DNA of 44,121 nucleotides from an uncultured Caulobacteraceae bacterium (GCA_903923135.1 CAIXWN010000060.1:1-44121), one strand, 5' to 3'; positions 32,214 to 42,264 are shown, counted from the first letter of the stretch. The notes: generated by a model not told the origin, from the sequence alone. Numbers and translations: made by a program.

Positions 32214-32924
32214 TCAGGCGGCGATGACCGGCTTGCGACGACGGATCATCGCGCCGACGGCGCCGAAGCCGACGAGCATCAGGCCCCAGGCGGCGGGCTC
32301 GGGAACCACGGCCGCGGCCGAGGAGAAGGAACCGGTGGGCACGCCCGAGAAGGTCTTCAGGTTGCCGGATCCGTTGAGGCCGATCGCGTTGTCGAGATTG
32401 CCGATGCTCAGGGTGAAGGCGTTGTCGGTGCCGCCGCCGGCGAGGCCGGTGAAGACGTCCGAGGCATAGGTCACGCTCGAGGGCGGCGACAGGCCGGTGT
32501 CGGCGGTAACGGCGGCGGTCTTCGAACCGGTCAGACCGCTGAGGAGGATTTCGCTGAACGAGCCGCTGAGGATGTTCACGCCGGTGTCATTGCCGTGAGA
32601 ACCATCGAGGCCTTCGATGCTGAACGTCCCGGAGATGGTGTCCTGGATCTTGTACGGACCGGCGGTGTAGGGGGCGACCGTGCTGCTGCCCGTGAAGGTA
32701 AGCAGGGCGACGCCGGTGGTGCCGTCGATCAGGTTGGCCCAGTTCACGTCGGTGGTGATCGTGAACGTGCCGCCGTGGTTTGAGCCACTGGCCTGCGTCC
32801 ACTTGGCGGTCAGAAGGCTGCCCGGCGCATATTGCTGGATGTCGAGGAAGGTCACGGCGTGGGCCGCGGTGGCCAGGCCCAACGCCGCGATGGCGGCCCC
32901 GGCAGTGGTCAGAAACTTGTTCAT
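32214..32924 (-). CDS. PEPxxWA-CTERM-anchored exported protein
   Basis: A 236-residue secreted protein. Residues 1-23 are a signal peptide ending AHA. The C-terminus has the sorting signal VPEPAAWGLMLVGFGAVGAMIRRRK: PEPxxWA motif, hydrophobic helix, basic end, as recognised by the exosortase system. The middle is rich in Thr, Ser, Gly and Asn (for example SGSNHGGTFTITTDVNW) and matches no enzyme that I know. Such proteins are linked to the cell surface or extracellular polysaccharide. I see no exosortase gene in the window. About 245 bp of non-coding DNA lie upstream. Confidence 0.87.
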   Translation of the reverse strand: MNKFLTTAGAAIAALGLATAAHAVTFLDIQQYAPGSLLTAKWTQASGSNHGGTFTITTDVNWANLIDGTTGVALLTFTGSSTVAPYTAGPYKIQDTISGTFSIEGLDGSHGNDTGVNILSGSFSEILLSGLTGSKTAAVTADTGLSPPSSVTYASDVFTGLAGGGTDNAFTLSIGNLDNAIGLNGSGNLKTFSGVPTGSFSSAAAVVPEPAAWGLMLVGFGAVGAMIRRRKPVIAA

Positions 32925-33170
32925 GGCTCGCAGCCCTCTCGCTAGAAACTGTTGCCGCCACACAAGGGACGGTATGAACGGCTTTTAGACCTTCTTGGCG
33001 CCGAGCGCAACACCCTTCCGCCGTCTTTGCGCAGAAAAAGACTGAAAAGCGGCGGAACCTTTTCCTGTGCCATGTTTCTGCCACGATTTCTGCGGGGCCG
33101 GTCCGGGAGCCTGCCCGATCGCATAGGTAACCTATTGGAATATAATGCCTAAAAACGTGTCTGCCGCGGC

Positions 33171-33647
33171 CTAGTCGCCGTGATGGAAGAGCCGGCTCAA
33201 ATGGAATGTGATCCGCTGCACCTGGTCGCCGACGAAAAAGGCGGCGTCCTTGAAGTGGGGGCCGCGCAGATGCAGGGGCGCATTGTTGGAAAAGCCGATT
33301 TTCTCGCGCGGAATGCCCAGCAGATTCTGGTGGACGACGCCCTGGTCGGTCTCGTCGTGGAAGGCCTGGGCGGCGTATTCGCCGGGCGGGGCCTCGATGG
33401 TCACCATCGTCGAGCCCACCGTGGCGGGAGCCTGTCCCTGATAGGGGCACGAATCGGTGAGGAAGGTGTCCTTGGTGCAGAGTTCGACACGGACGTGTCC
33501 GCGGGCCTCGGCGACGCCGGTGACAGAGATCTCCACCATCGCCGCGCGGGCCGCACCGGCGCTCAGGCTGACGACGGCCAGCGCCGCGGCCGCCCGGGCG
33601 CGCAGGCGATTCCGCTGGGTCATGCGGGCGGCGGTGTGCGTCATCAT
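33171..33647 (-). CDS. DUF2141-family exported protein
   Basis: About 158 residues. After a signal peptide (RLRARAAAALAVVSLSAGAARA) comes the DUF2141 domain: VEISVTGVAEARGHVRVELCTKDTFL, PPGEYAAQAFHDETDQG, IPREKIGFSNNAP, FKDAAFFVGDQVQRITFHL. The function of the family is not known; it is a periplasmic beta-sandwich by prediction. The start is uncertain: ATG codons at 33647, 33644 and 33623 all precede the signal peptide, and the only GAGAG lies next to the first two. The gene is separated from the PEP-CTERM gene by 246 bp, in which I see nothing. Confidence 0.8.
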   Translation of the reverse strand: MMTHTAARMTQRNRLRARAAAALAVVSLSAGAARAAMVEISVTGVAEARGHVRVELCTKDTFLTDSCPYQGQAPATVGSTMVTIEAPPGEYAAQAFHDETDQGVVHQNLLGIPREKIGFSNNAPLHLRGPHFKDAAFFVGDQVQRITFHLSRLFHHGD

Positions 33648-33913
33648 CTCTCGCGTGTCGGCCCTCGCCCTGCGGCGGGCGGGTGGAAATCTGGTTCGAG
33701 GAAACCCCCGTGAGCGGGCGATAGATAGGCGTCGTGTTGCGGGTTTGAAACAGGAGCGCGGAAAAAGACAGCGAGTGTGGTCTCGCTGCGTCACCCCGGC
33801 GGGACGGGTCCTCGTGCGCGGCCAGGGTTCGCGCTAGGCACTGCGGCCCGAATGCGCCCGCGCGCGCGTTCAACAAGCGACGGCCCTGACCGAAGGCCCT
33901 GGAGACGGATCCG

Positions 33914-35161
33914 ATGCGCAAAGCCCGATCAATGCGGGTCGCCGCCCTGGCCGGCGCGCTGCTCGCCGCGGGCGGCGCGGCGTCCGCCGGCCCGGTCGCC
34001 TGGGTGCAGATGACGGCCGGGCGCGCCGAGGCGCGACTGGTCACCGACGCCCCGGCCTGCCCCGAGATCCGGGTGGACGGCGCGAGGCGGGCCATGACGG
34101 AACGCGCCGCGCCGGGCGAGGCGTTCCCGGGACGGGTCTGCGCCGCGCGCCTGGAACCGCGCGATCGTCATGTCCTGCTCGCCGGCCAGAGCCTGCGCGC
34201 GCCGGCGCCGCGGCCAAGCCGCGTGGTCGTTCTGGGCGATTCGGGCTGCCGGATGAAGGGGCAGGCCTTTCAGCACTGCAACGATCCCGAGGGCTGGCCC
34301 TTCGCCCGCATCGCCGCCCTCGCGGCGGCCCGGCGGCCGGACCTGGTGATCCATGTGGGCGACTACTACTACCGCGAGAAGCCGTGTCCTGAGGGCAACG
34401 CCGGCTGCGCCAACAGCCCGTGGGGCGACCGCTGGCCGACGTGGAAGGCCGAACTGTTCGATCCGGCGGCGCCGCTGCTGGCGGCGGCGCCGTGGGTGTT
34501 CGCGCGCGGCAACCATGAGGATTGCGCCCGGGGCGGGGCGGGGTGGTTCCGCCTGCTGGACGCCGCCCCGACCGTGACCGCCTGCCCGGCCCAGAGCGCC
34601 ACCTTTTCCGTCGACCTGAACGGCCTGCGCCTGATCGTCGTCGACAGCGCCGACACCGACGATCTGATTGCTCCGGCCGACAAGGTGGCGGCCTTCGGCG
34701 CGCGCCTGGACGCCGGCCGACAGGCCGGCCCCGCCTGGATCGTCACCCACCGGCCGGTGTGGAACTCCTCGCGCCTGGGCGACCTGGTCGGCGACGGCCT
34801 GGTCAACGCCACCGAGAGGGCCGCGGTCCGTGGCCGCGACCTGGCCGGCGTCGATCTGATCCTGTCGGGCCATGTGCACAACTTTGCCGCCCTCGGCTTC
34901 GGGCCGTCCCGCCCGGCCCAGCTTGTCGTCGGCACCGGAGGCGACACCCTCGATCTCGAGGACAGCCCTCCGCCGGCCGCCGGGACGGCGCAGGTGGATG
35001 GCCTGAAGGCGGACATCTTCACCATGGGGCGGTTCGGCTATCTGCTGCTCGAACGACGGGGGCGCGGCTGGACGGGGCGCTTCTACGACACCCGGGACCG
35101 GCTCGCCGCCACCTGCCTTAGTCTCGGCCGGACCCTGTCCTGCCGGGCGCCGAAGGGCTGA
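33914..35161 (+). CDS. exported metallophosphoesterase
   Basis: A 415-residue calcineurin-like phosphoesterase. Residues 1-25 form a signal peptide. The dimetal site motifs occur in order: VVLGDSGC (Asp109), HVGDYYY (Asp150), ARGNHED (Asn200, His201), VTHRP and SGHVHN. The family hydrolyses phosphomono- or diesters; the fold and GDYYY variant recall purple acid phosphatase-like bacterial enzymes. It probably acts in the periplasm on organic phosphates. A downstream Flp-type pilin gene lies 114 bp away on the same strand. No phosphate-regulon box was recognised. Confidence 0.88.
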   Translation: MRKARSMRVAALAGALLAAGGAASAGPVAWVQMTAGRAEARLVTDAPACPEIRVDGARRAMTERAAPGEAFPGRVCAARLEPRDRHVLLAGQSLRAPAPRPSRVVVLGDSGCRMKGQAFQHCNDPEGWPFARIAALAAARRPDLVIHVGDYYYREKPCPEGNAGCANSPWGDRWPTWKAELFDPAAPLLAAAPWVFARGNHEDCARGGAGWFRLLDAAPTVTACPAQSATFSVDLNGLRLIVVDSADTDDLIAPADKVAAFGARLDAGRQAGPAWIVTHRPVWNSSRLGDLVGDGLVNATERAAVRGRDLAGVDLILSGHVHNFAALGFGPSRPAQLVVGTGGDTLDLEDSPPPAAGTAQVDGLKADIFTMGRFGYLLLERRGRGWTGRFYDTRDRLAATCLSLGRTLSCRAPKG

Positions 35162-35275
35162 CAACAGGCCCGCCGGACCGGCTTAACGCATGTTGACATT
35201 TCAGGGCCCGCGGTTCGATTGCCGCGGCGCCGCGAAGAGAATACTGCACGCGCCCTGGCGTTTCAGAGAATCTTT

Positions 35276-35455
35276 ATGCGTAAGCTCAACACGTTCCTGG
35301 CCGACGAATCTGGGGTTTCGGCGACGGAATTCGGCCTGATTCTGGCCTTGATCGCGGCGGCGATCATCGGTTCCCTGGCGTTTCTCGAGGCGCATCCCAG
35401 CGGCGGCGGCGAAAACAGCGCCTCGATGCTTGGACCGGAAGGCTGGAACGCCTAG
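35276..35455 (+). CDS. Flp-family type IVb pilin
   Basis: A 59-residue prepilin. The leader MRKLNTFLADESG is followed by VSATEFGLILALIAAAIIGSLAF: cleavage after Gly13 gives Glu at position 5 and Phe at 6 of the mature protein, close to the Flp pattern (G/xxxxEY). Flp pilins build the tight-adherence pilus. No cpa/tad assembly gene or prepilin peptidase is nearby, so this is an orphan pilin or a minor pilin used by a distant tad locus. An in-frame ATG at 35219 is possible but would put 19 unlikely residues before the leader. Confidence 0.85.
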   Translation: MRKLNTFLADESGVSATEFGLILALIAAAIIGSLAFLEAHPSGGGENSASMLGPEGWNA

Positions 35456-35480
35456 TCAGAAATTTCGATAGATCGTTAAT

Positions 35481-38400
35481 TTAAGGTAAATCTTCCCCAT
35501 CATCTTCCGTCCCCATGGGCAACTGGTCCTCGGGGGGAACGACCACCGGCGGCACACCCGCGCGGCGCAGCCCGGCGTTGACCGCCGGCAGATCCCGGTC
35601 CCGGGCCCCGGTCCAGGCCGCCCACCGCCGGTCGAGCGCAGCCCGCAGCTGATCGCGCGCCGCCGTCTGCGTCGCCGTCGGCGGCAGATCGGCTCCCTCC
35701 AGATCACTCTCGAGCCCGGCCAGGGCGCGTGAGACCTCCAGGAAGGTCTTGCCCTCGGCCGCGACGGTCAGCGATGTCAGGCTGTCGGTCAGGCCCGGAG
35801 CGGCCGCGGCGCCCAGCCGCCGCTTCGCCCCGACCAGGCCCTCGCGCACCGCGGCGGTTTCCCCGTAGCCGCGCCGGGCCAGGGCGAGGTCGCCGGCGAT
35901 CGCGCGAGACAGCGACAGAGAGGCGGTCAGGTCGGCCGCTCCGGCGCGGGAGCGGGGGTCCTGGGTCAGCTTCAGCGGCGCACGGCGGACGACGCCGTCG
36001 ACTGTCAGGACCACGGTGTAGTCGCCGGGCAGGGCCAGCGGGCCCTGCGGGGCCAGGGGCGTGTCGGTTCCGGCTGCGGTCGAGATGGCATAGTTGAAGA
36101 CGATCGCCGGCGGGCGGCTCCAGCGCAGGTTCCACAGCGCATGGCTCAGCCCGGCCCTGCGGCCGAGCGGCGGTTCGGGCCGGATCCAGGCGCGGGCGAA
36201 GTAGGCCTCGGCCGCCGGCGGCGCGGCCGGCTCGCTGGAGAGGCGCTGAACCAGGGCGCCGCCGGCGTCGAGGATGTCTAGGGTGACCGGGCCGCGGGCG
36301 CCGGCCGGCAGCCAGTAGTCGATCACCGCCCCCGGCGGCGGGTTGCGGCCGGCGGGCTCCTCGGCCGGCGCGGGCGTGTCGTGATTGACGTTGGCGCGAA
36401 CCCGCACCGCCGGCGCCGGCGTGAACAGGCGCGTCTCGGTCCAGGCGGCTCCCACCGGCGCCTGCCGCAGCAGGGCCAGGTCGCCCAGGCTCCAGATCGC
36501 CCGGCCCTGGGTCGCCGCCACCAGGTCGTCGCCGTGGACCAGCAGGTCGCGCACCCAGGCGGTGGGCAAGGTCCCCTGGATCGACCGCCAGTGACGTCCG
36601 TCGTCCCAGGAGGCGAAGGCCCCCACGTCCGTGCCGGCGAACAGCAGGCCGGGCCTTTCGGTATCGGCCCGCACCACCGAGACGACGTGACCGTCCGGCA
36701 GGTCGCCGGCGGCGTCCCTCCAGGTGGCGCCGTAGTCGTGGGTCACCCAGGCCTGCGGCCGCCGGTCTGACTGCCGCTGGTTGTCGACGGCGATGCAGGC
36801 GACGCCGTCCTCCAGGGCCGAGACATCGATGGCGGCGATCTTGGCCCAGGCCGGAACGCCGGGCGGCGTGACATTGCTCCAGTGCGCGCCGCCGTCGCGG
36901 GTCAACTGGACCAGGCCGTCGTCGGTTCCCACCCACAGTTCGCCGCCGTGGCGCGGGGAGGGGGTGAGCGACCAGACGCCGCCGTAGCCGCAGGCCCGGG
37001 CGTCGGCCACGGCCACGTCGCCGTCGCAGCGCGGGGCGCCGGGCGTCTTGCCGGTCAGGTCCGGACTGATCACCGACCAGTGCGCGCCGCGATCCGTCGA
37101 GGCCCACACCACCTCGCCGCCGAGATAGAGGGTCGGCGGGCCGGCGCGCGACACGGCGATGGGCGTCACCCAGACGAAGTGGTGCTCGGTGGAGGTCTGC
37201 CGCCGGCCGTAGTTGGCGGCCAGATAGGGCGCGATGTTGCCTGACTGGCCGGTGCGCGCGTCATAGCGGTTGACCCGCCCGCCCAGGCCCGAGGCGTAGA
37301 CGATGTCGGGATCCTCGGGGTCGGGGATGTCGAAGTCGCGTTCGTCGCCGCCCACCGCCGTCCAGTCGCGAAGGCCGATGGTCCCGTAATCCGAGCGGCT
37401 GGCGATGCCGACGGTGCCGCTGTCCTGCTGGCCCGAATAGATCCGGTAGGGGAACCGCTCGTCGGCGGCCAGGTGATAGAACTGGCCGGTGGGCTGGTTG
37501 TACCAGCTCGACCAGGTCGTCCCGCCGTCGACACTGACCTGCGCCCCCTGGTCGCTGGTGACGGCCATGTGGTCCGGATGGGCCGGATTGATCCACACGA
37601 AGTGATAGTCGTCGCCGCCCGGCGCGCCCTTGACGATCTCGCAGGCCCGCCCGCCCCCGGCGCAGCGTCGGATGGACTGCCCGACCAGCCAGACCACGTC
37701 CGGATCCACCGGATCGACGGTGACGCGGCTGGCGTAGTAGCCGGCGAACGCCTTCTCCGCGTTCACCCGTGTCCACGAGGCGCCGGCGTCGTCCGAGCGA
37801 TAGAGGCCGCCCTCGGTGTCGGACTCCGCCACCGCATAGAGCCTCAGGCCCGCCGGGGTGCGGGCCGCCGCCAGACTGATACGGCCGAGCGGGCCGGCCG
37901 GCCAGCCCTTGCCGCCGAGACGGGTCCAGGTGACGCCGCCGTCGGCCGATCGGTAGACGCCGCTGCCCGGCCCGGCGACTGGGGTGAAATAGCTCTGCCA
38001 GGGATATTGCCGCGCCTGCCAGGCGGCGGCGAACACCGTGGCCGGTTCCTTCGGATCGGCGGTCAGGTCCACCGCGCCGGTGTCCGGACCGAGGTCCAGC
38101 GTGCGCGTCCAGCTTTCACCGCCGTCGGCGGAGCGAAAGACGCCGCGGTCGGGGCCGGGGCTGAAGAAGTCGCCGACCGCGGCGACCAGCAGCGTCCGGG
38201 CGTCGCGCGGATCCACCAGGATGCGGCCGATGTGGGCGGTCTTGGCCAGGCCGGCCGCCTGCCAGGTCCGGCCGCCGTCGGACGACCGGAAGACGCCCAG
38301 GCCGGCCGCCACGTCATAGCGCGGCTCGGGCTGGCCGGAGCCCAGGTAGAGGGTGTCCGGATCCGAGGGGGCGAAGGCCACCGCGCCGATGGGGGCGGTG

Positions 38401-38681
38401 GGGCCCTTGTCGAACAGCGGCGTCCAGGTGCGTCCGGCGTCGTCCGTGCGCCAGGCGCCGCCGCCCGCGGCGCCGAAGACGAAGGTGTCCGGCCGGCCGG
38501 GGACGCCCTCGATCATCTCCGCCCAGCCGGCGCGGAACGGGCCAAGCAGGCGCCAGTCGGCCGCGGACGTCGCGGGCGTCGCCGCCGGCGTCGGGGCGAG
38601 CGGGGCGGCCCGTCCGGCGGCGGCGCAGAGCGCCAGCAGGCTGATCGCCGTGAGGGACAGGGCGCGGCGTTGGCGTCGCAT
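35481..38681 (-). CDS. large exported BNR/Asp-box beta-propeller protein (sortilin/VPS10-like)
   Basis: A 1066-residue protein. A signal peptide (to about residue 25, GRAAP) is followed by WRLLGPFRAGWAEMIEGVPG, the usual opening of the WD40/YVTN/BNR-type exported proteins. I count about ten Asp-box motifs (SxDxGxTW), for example SSDGGRTW, SADGGESW, SADGGVTW, SDDAGASW, SVDGGTTW, TRDGGAHW and THDYGATW, which predict one or two beta-propellers. The last 300 residues form a separate domain (VIDYWLPAGARGPVTLDIL...). The FRIP arginine motif of sialidases was not seen, so the common label glycosyl hydrolase or sialidase is not supported. Function unknown. Confidence 0.8.
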   Translation of the reverse strand: MRRQRRALSLTAISLLALCAAAGRAAPLAPTPAATPATSAADWRLLGPFRAGWAEMIEGVPGRPDTFVFGAAGGGAWRTDDAGRTWTPLFDKGPTAPIGAVAFAPSDPDTLYLGSGQPEPRYDVAAGLGVFRSSDGGRTWQAAGLAKTAHIGRILVDPRDARTLLVAAVGDFFSPGPDRGVFRSADGGESWTRTLDLGPDTGAVDLTADPKEPATVFAAAWQARQYPWQSYFTPVAGPGSGVYRSADGGVTWTRLGGKGWPAGPLGRISLAAARTPAGLRLYAVAESDTEGGLYRSDDAGASWTRVNAEKAFAGYYASRVTVDPVDPDVVWLVGQSIRRCAGGGRACEIVKGAPGGDDYHFVWINPAHPDHMAVTSDQGAQVSVDGGTTWSSWYNQPTGQFYHLAADERFPYRIYSGQQDSGTVGIASRSDYGTIGLRDWTAVGGDERDFDIPDPEDPDIVYASGLGGRVNRYDARTGQSGNIAPYLAANYGRRQTSTEHHFVWVTPIAVSRAGPPTLYLGGEVVWASTDRGAHWSVISPDLTGKTPGAPRCDGDVAVADARACGYGGVWSLTPSPRHGGELWVGTDDGLVQLTRDGGAHWSNVTPPGVPAWAKIAAIDVSALEDGVACIAVDNQRQSDRRPQAWVTHDYGATWRDAAGDLPDGHVVSVVRADTERPGLLFAGTDVGAFASWDDGRHWRSIQGTLPTAWVRDLLVHGDDLVAATQGRAIWSLGDLALLRQAPVGAAWTETRLFTPAPAVRVRANVNHDTPAPAEEPAGRNPPPGAVIDYWLPAGARGPVTLDILDAGGALVQRLSSEPAAPPAAEAYFARAWIRPEPPLGRRAGLSHALWNLRWSRPPAIVFNYAISTAAGTDTPLAPQGPLALPGDYTVVLTVDGVVRRAPLKLTQDPRSRAGAADLTASLSLSRAIAGDLALARRGYGETAAVREGLVGAKRRLGAAAAPGLTDSLTSLTVAAEGKTFLEVSRALAGLESDLEGADLPPTATQTAARDQLRAALDRRWAAWTGARDRDLPAVNAGLRRAGVPPVVVPPEDQLPMGTEDDGEDLP

Positions 38682-38815
38682 GGGCGTGAGCTTTCCGAAG
38701 GAACCGGGACTGCGCCTTGTGCGCCCGGTCTCGGCGCCTTCGCAAGGTTCCGCGCCCGGCCAGGCCGGCCGCGACAGGCGAGCGCATTCCCCAGAATCTG
38801 CCCTATAGTGACGCC

Positions 38816-40621
38816 ATGCCCATCCGCCGCCTCCCGCCGGACCTGATCAACCGCATCGCCGCCGGCGAGGTGGTCGAGCGCCCGGCCAGCGTGGTCAAGG
38901 AACTGATGGAGAACGCCCTGGACGCCGGGGCCATGCGCATCGACGTCCAGGCCGACGGCGGCGGTCTGGCGCGGATCCTGGTGGCCGATGACGGTGGCGG
39001 GCTCGGGCCGGAGGAGCTGCCCCTGGCCATCGAGCGGCACGCCACCTCGAAGCTGACGGCGGACGCCGACGGCGGCTACGACCTGCTGCGCATCGCCACC
39101 CTGGGCTTTCGCGGCGAGGCCCTGCCGTCCATCGGATCGGTGGCGCGGCTGTCGATCGCCTCGCGGACCCGCGGCCGGTCCGACGCCCATGTCATCGTCG
39201 TCGACGGCGGGCTGGTGAGCGCCGTGGCGCCCACGGCCTTCGACCAGGCCCACGGCGCCCGGGTCGAGGTGCGCGACCTGTTCCACGCCACGCCGGCGCG
39301 GCTGAAGTTCATGAAATCGGCGCGGGCGGAGGCCATGGCCATCGCCGAGGCCGTCCGCCGTCAGGCCATGGCCGACGAGAGCGTCGCCTTCACCCTCGAC
39401 CTGGATGGCCGCCGCACCCTGCGTCTGCCGGCCGAGGCGGCGGGCCCCGAGGGCCGTCTGGCCCGGCTGTCGGCGGTGATCGGCCGTGACTTCGCCGACA
39501 ACGCCCTGGCCATCGATCAGGAGCGCGACGGCGTGCGGCTCACCGGCTACGCCGGCTTGCCGACCTACAACCGGGGCAGCGCCGCGCATCAGTATCTGTT
39601 CGTCAACGGCCGGGCCGTGCGCGACCGCCTGCTGCACGGCGCCCTTCGCGCCGCCTACGCCGACGTACTGGCCCGCGACCGCCACCCGGCGGCGGTGCTC
39701 TATCTGACCCTCGATCCCACCCTGGTGGACGTCAATGTGCATCCGGCGAAGGCCGAAGTGCGCTTCCGTGATCCGGGGTTGGCCCGGGGCCTGATCATCG
39801 GCGCCCTGCGTCACGCCCTGGCCGGCGCCGGCCACCGGGCCTCCAGCACCGTCAGCGCCGCGGCCCTGGGAAGCTTCCGGGCCGAACCGTCGGCGGCCGG
39901 CTTTTCCGCCTGGGCGGCGGGCGGGTGGACGCCCTCGTCCAGCGGCCGGCTGCCGGGGTTCGCCGGGGTGTCCGCCCGCGCCGAGACCTGGACCCCGCCG
40001 CCCGTCGCGCCGGCCCTGCGGGTCGAGCAGGAGCCCCCGGACTTTCCCTTGGGGGCCGCGCGGGCGCAGGTCCACGCCACCTACATCATCGCCCAGACCC
40101 GGGACGGCGTGGTCATCGTCGACCAGCACGCCGCCCACGAGCGGCTGGTCTATGAGCGGATGAAGGCCCAGATGGCCGAGGGCGGCGTGGCCCGCCAGAC
40201 GCTGCTGCTGCCCGAGGTGGTGGAACTCGATCCCGCCGAGGCCGAGCGCCTGTGCGGCCGCGCCGCCGAGCTGGCCGACCTGGGCCTGCTGCTGGAACCC
40301 TTCGGGCCGGGCGCGGTGCTGGTGCGCGAGACGCCGGCCCTGCTGGGCGACACCGACGTCGCCGGTCTGGTGCGCGACATCGCCGACGACCTGGCCGAAA
40401 ACGGCGCGCCCCTGGCCCTGGGCGAGCGCCTGGCCGAGGTCTGCTCGACCATGGCCTGCCATGGTTCGGTGCGGGCCGGTCGCCGCCTGACCGCCGAGGA
40501 GATGAACGCCCTGCTGCGCGAGATGGAGGCCACCCCCCGCTCCGGCCAGTGCAACCACGGCCGCCCGACCTATGTGGAGCTCAGGCTGGCCGATATCGAA
40601 CGTCTGTTCGGCCGGCGTTGA
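38816..40621 (+). CDS. mutL: DNA mismatch repair protein MutL (endonuclease type)
   Basis: A 601-residue MutL. The GHKL ATPase motifs are complete in the N-terminal half: [28 protein letters not shown]. After a variable proline/alanine-rich linker, the C-terminal dimer domain carries [12 protein letters not shown] (from about residue 436), matching the DQHA(x)2E(x)4E metal site of nicking MutL proteins, and the supporting ACHGSVR and CNHGRPT. So it should nick DNA itself, as expected in bacteria without MutH. The ATG at 38816 begins the conserved [23 protein letters not shown]. It is divergent from the BNR protein gene and convergent with rsmD. Confidence 0.96.
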   Translation: MPIRRLPPDLINRIAAGEVVERPASVVKELMENALDAGAMRIDVQADGGGLARILVADDGGGLGPEELPLAIERHATSKLTADADGGYDLLRIATLGFRGEALPSIGSVARLSIASRTRGRSDAHVIVVDGGLVSAVAPTAFDQAHGARVEVRDLFHATPARLKFMKSARAEAMAIAEAVRRQAMADESVAFTLDLDGRRTLRLPAEAAGPEGRLARLSAVIGRDFADNALAIDQERDGVRLTGYAGLPTYNRGSAAHQYLFVNGRAVRDRLLHGALRAAYADVLARDRHPAAVLYLTLDPTLVDVNVHPAKAEVRFRDPGLARGLIIGALRHALAGAGHRASSTVSAAALGSFRAEPSAAGFSAWAAGGWTPSSSGRLPGFAGVSARAETWTPPPVAPALRVEQEPPDFPLGAARAQVHATYIIAQTRDGVVIVDQHAAHERLVYERMKAQMAEGGVARQTLLLPEVVELDPAEAERLCGRAAELADLGLLLEPFGPGAVLVRETPALLGDTDVAGLVRDIADDLAENGAPLALGERLAEVCSTMACHGSVRAGRRLTAEEMNALLREMEATPRSGQCNHGRPTYVELRLADIERLFGRR

Positions 40622-40624
40622 CGC

Positions 40625-41194
40625 TCAGCCCGCGGCGCCGACCTTCAGGAACCACACCCGCGCCGCGCCCCAGCTCCGGCTGTCCAGGAGCGCATAGCCG
40701 GGGGCGTCCGGGGCGGGCTCCGCGGCGCCGCGCTCCACCACCGCCACCGCGCCGTCCGCCAGCCAGCCGCCGGTGATCAGACCGGCCAGGGCCGGCTCCA
40801 CGAGGCCCCTGGCGTAGGGCGGGTCGAGGAACGCGAGGTCGAACGGCCCGCCGGCGTCATCCCGCGTTACGGGCCGGGCGGCGTCGCGGCGGCGGACGGT
40901 GGCGCGGTCCTGCAGTCGCAGGGCGGCGATGTTCTCGGCCATGGCCCCCACGGCGCCCGGATCGCTGTCGACGAACAGGGTGGCGGCGGCCCCGCGGGAC
41001 AGGGCCTCGAGACCCAGGGCCCCGGAGCCGGCGAAAAGATCGATCACCCTGAGGCCCTCCAGGCCCGGACTCCAGGCGGCGTGTTCGAGCACGTTGAACA
41101 CGGCCTGGCGGGTGCGGTCCGCCGTCGGACGGGTCGACTGTCCCTTCGGCGCCACAAGAACGCGCCCACGATGCGCGCCGGCGACAATTCGCAT
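40625..41194 (-). CDS. rsmD: 16S rRNA (guanine(966)-N(2))-methyltransferase RsmD
   Basis: A 189-residue SAM-dependent methyltransferase that modifies G966 of 16S rRNA. It opens MRIVAGAHRGRVLVAPKG with RPTADRTRQAVFNVLEH, the SAM loop VIDLFAGSGALGLEALSRGA (50-69), and the catalytic DPPY (124-127). Length and order are normal. It is convergent with mutL, 3 bases between stops, and its start lies 64 bp from the divergent CPBP protease gene. In many bacteria rsmD neighbours the pseudouridine synthase gene found here at 42265, which agrees with a housekeeping cluster. Confidence 0.95.
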   Translation of the reverse strand: MRIVAGAHRGRVLVAPKGQSTRPTADRTRQAVFNVLEHAAWSPGLEGLRVIDLFAGSGALGLEALSRGAAATLFVDSDPGAVGAMAENIAALRLQDRATVRRRDAARPVTRDDAGGPFDLAFLDPPYARGLVEPALAGLITGGWLADGAVAVVERGAAEPAPDAPGYALLDSRSWGAARVWFLKVGAAG

Positions 41195-41258
41195 CGATTA
41201 TCCTTGGGAATCTGCGGAGTGTGATCGAAGAATACCCCCCAGGGGCAGCGGAGTCTTG

Positions 41259-42254
41259 ATGAACGCACACGGCGTCTGGGCAGGGCTGGCCGAGTCGGTC
41301 TTTCTGGCCGGCGTCGAGGATCGCGAGCGCGATCCCCGGCGGCTGTCCCTGTCGGTGCTCGGCGGCGTCGGACTGGCCCTGGTTGCGGCGATCAGCGCCA
41401 TCCTGCTGATCATGGCGGTCTACGCCATCGTCACCGGTCTGGGCGGGCGCGGCTTCGCCGGACTGGACGACGTGGAGACCGCCTTCGTCGACAGCCGTTC
41501 CGCCGACGCCGGCCTGACGATTCTCCGTCTGGTGATCGCGGCCGTGGTGGACGGCGGCTTCTGGGTGGTGTTCGTCGCCGCCGTGGCCCTGATGATGCGC
41601 CTGCCGCTGCTGCTCTATGTCACCGTCGCGGCGCAGGTGCGCTGGCGGCTGCTGCTGGTGGCCATGGTCCTGTCGGCGGCCGCCCTGGCCCCGCTGGTCG
41701 TGGCCGAATGGCTGCTGGGCCCCCAGACGGCGGCGCCGGTCCTGGCCGTCTCGCCGCTGCCCGGCCCGCGCGTTCTCTACGCCCTGTCGACCCTGTTGCT
41801 GATTCCGGCCGCCGCGGCCGAGGAGCTGTTCTTTCGCGGCTGGCTGCTGCGCCAGACGTCGGTGCTGCTTCGTCGCCCGGCGGTGCTGGTCGCGGTCACC
41901 GCCCTGGTCTTCTCGGCCGCGCACCTCGATTTCACGCCGGACGCCTTCCTCACCCGGGCGCTGATGGGCGCGGGCTTCGCCTATATGACCCTGCGCCTGG
42001 GCGGCATCGAGTTCGCCACCGGCGTCCATGCGGTCAACAACATGGTCATCGCCCTGTTCCTGCAGCCGCTGGACTACGACCAGCCGGCCGGCGCGGCCTT
42101 TTCGGCCTTTTCCCTGGTTCAGGACATGGCCCTGGTCGGGACCTATGTGCTGATCACCGAACTGGTGGCCCGGCTGCCGGCCCTGCGTCGCCTGGCCGGG
42201 GTGAGGATGGAGGAGATCAGCCCATCGCACGACGTCTCCGCCCACTTCGGCTGA
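41259..42254 (+). CDS. CPBP-family intramembrane glutamic endopeptidase
   Basis: A 331-residue membrane protein with about seven to eight hydrophobic segments. The CPBP/Abi signature is complete: EELFFRG (Glu188, Glu189, Arg193), FSAAHL (His222) and HAVNN (His257, Asn261). These residues form the active site of Rce1-like glutamate proteases in the membrane. In bacteria the targets are mostly unknown. A GGAG site precedes the ATG at 41259. It sits between rsmD and the pseudouridine synthase gene, whose stop lies 10 bp from its own stop. Confidence 0.9.
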   Translation: MNAHGVWAGLAESVFLAGVEDRERDPRRLSLSVLGGVGLALVAAISAILLIMAVYAIVTGLGGRGFAGLDDVETAFVDSRSADAGLTILRLVIAAVVDGGFWVVFVAAVALMMRLPLLLYVTVAAQVRWRLLLVAMVLSAAALAPLVVAEWLLGPQTAAPVLAVSPLPGPRVLYALSTLLLIPAAAAEELFFRGWLLRQTSVLLRRPAVLVAVTALVFSAAHLDFTPDAFLTRALMGAGFAYMTLRLGGIEFATGVHAVNNMVIALFLQPLDYDQPAGAAFSAFSLVQDMALVGTYVLITELVARLPALRRLAGVRMEEISPSHDVSAHFG

Positions 42255-42264
42255 GACCGGATCG

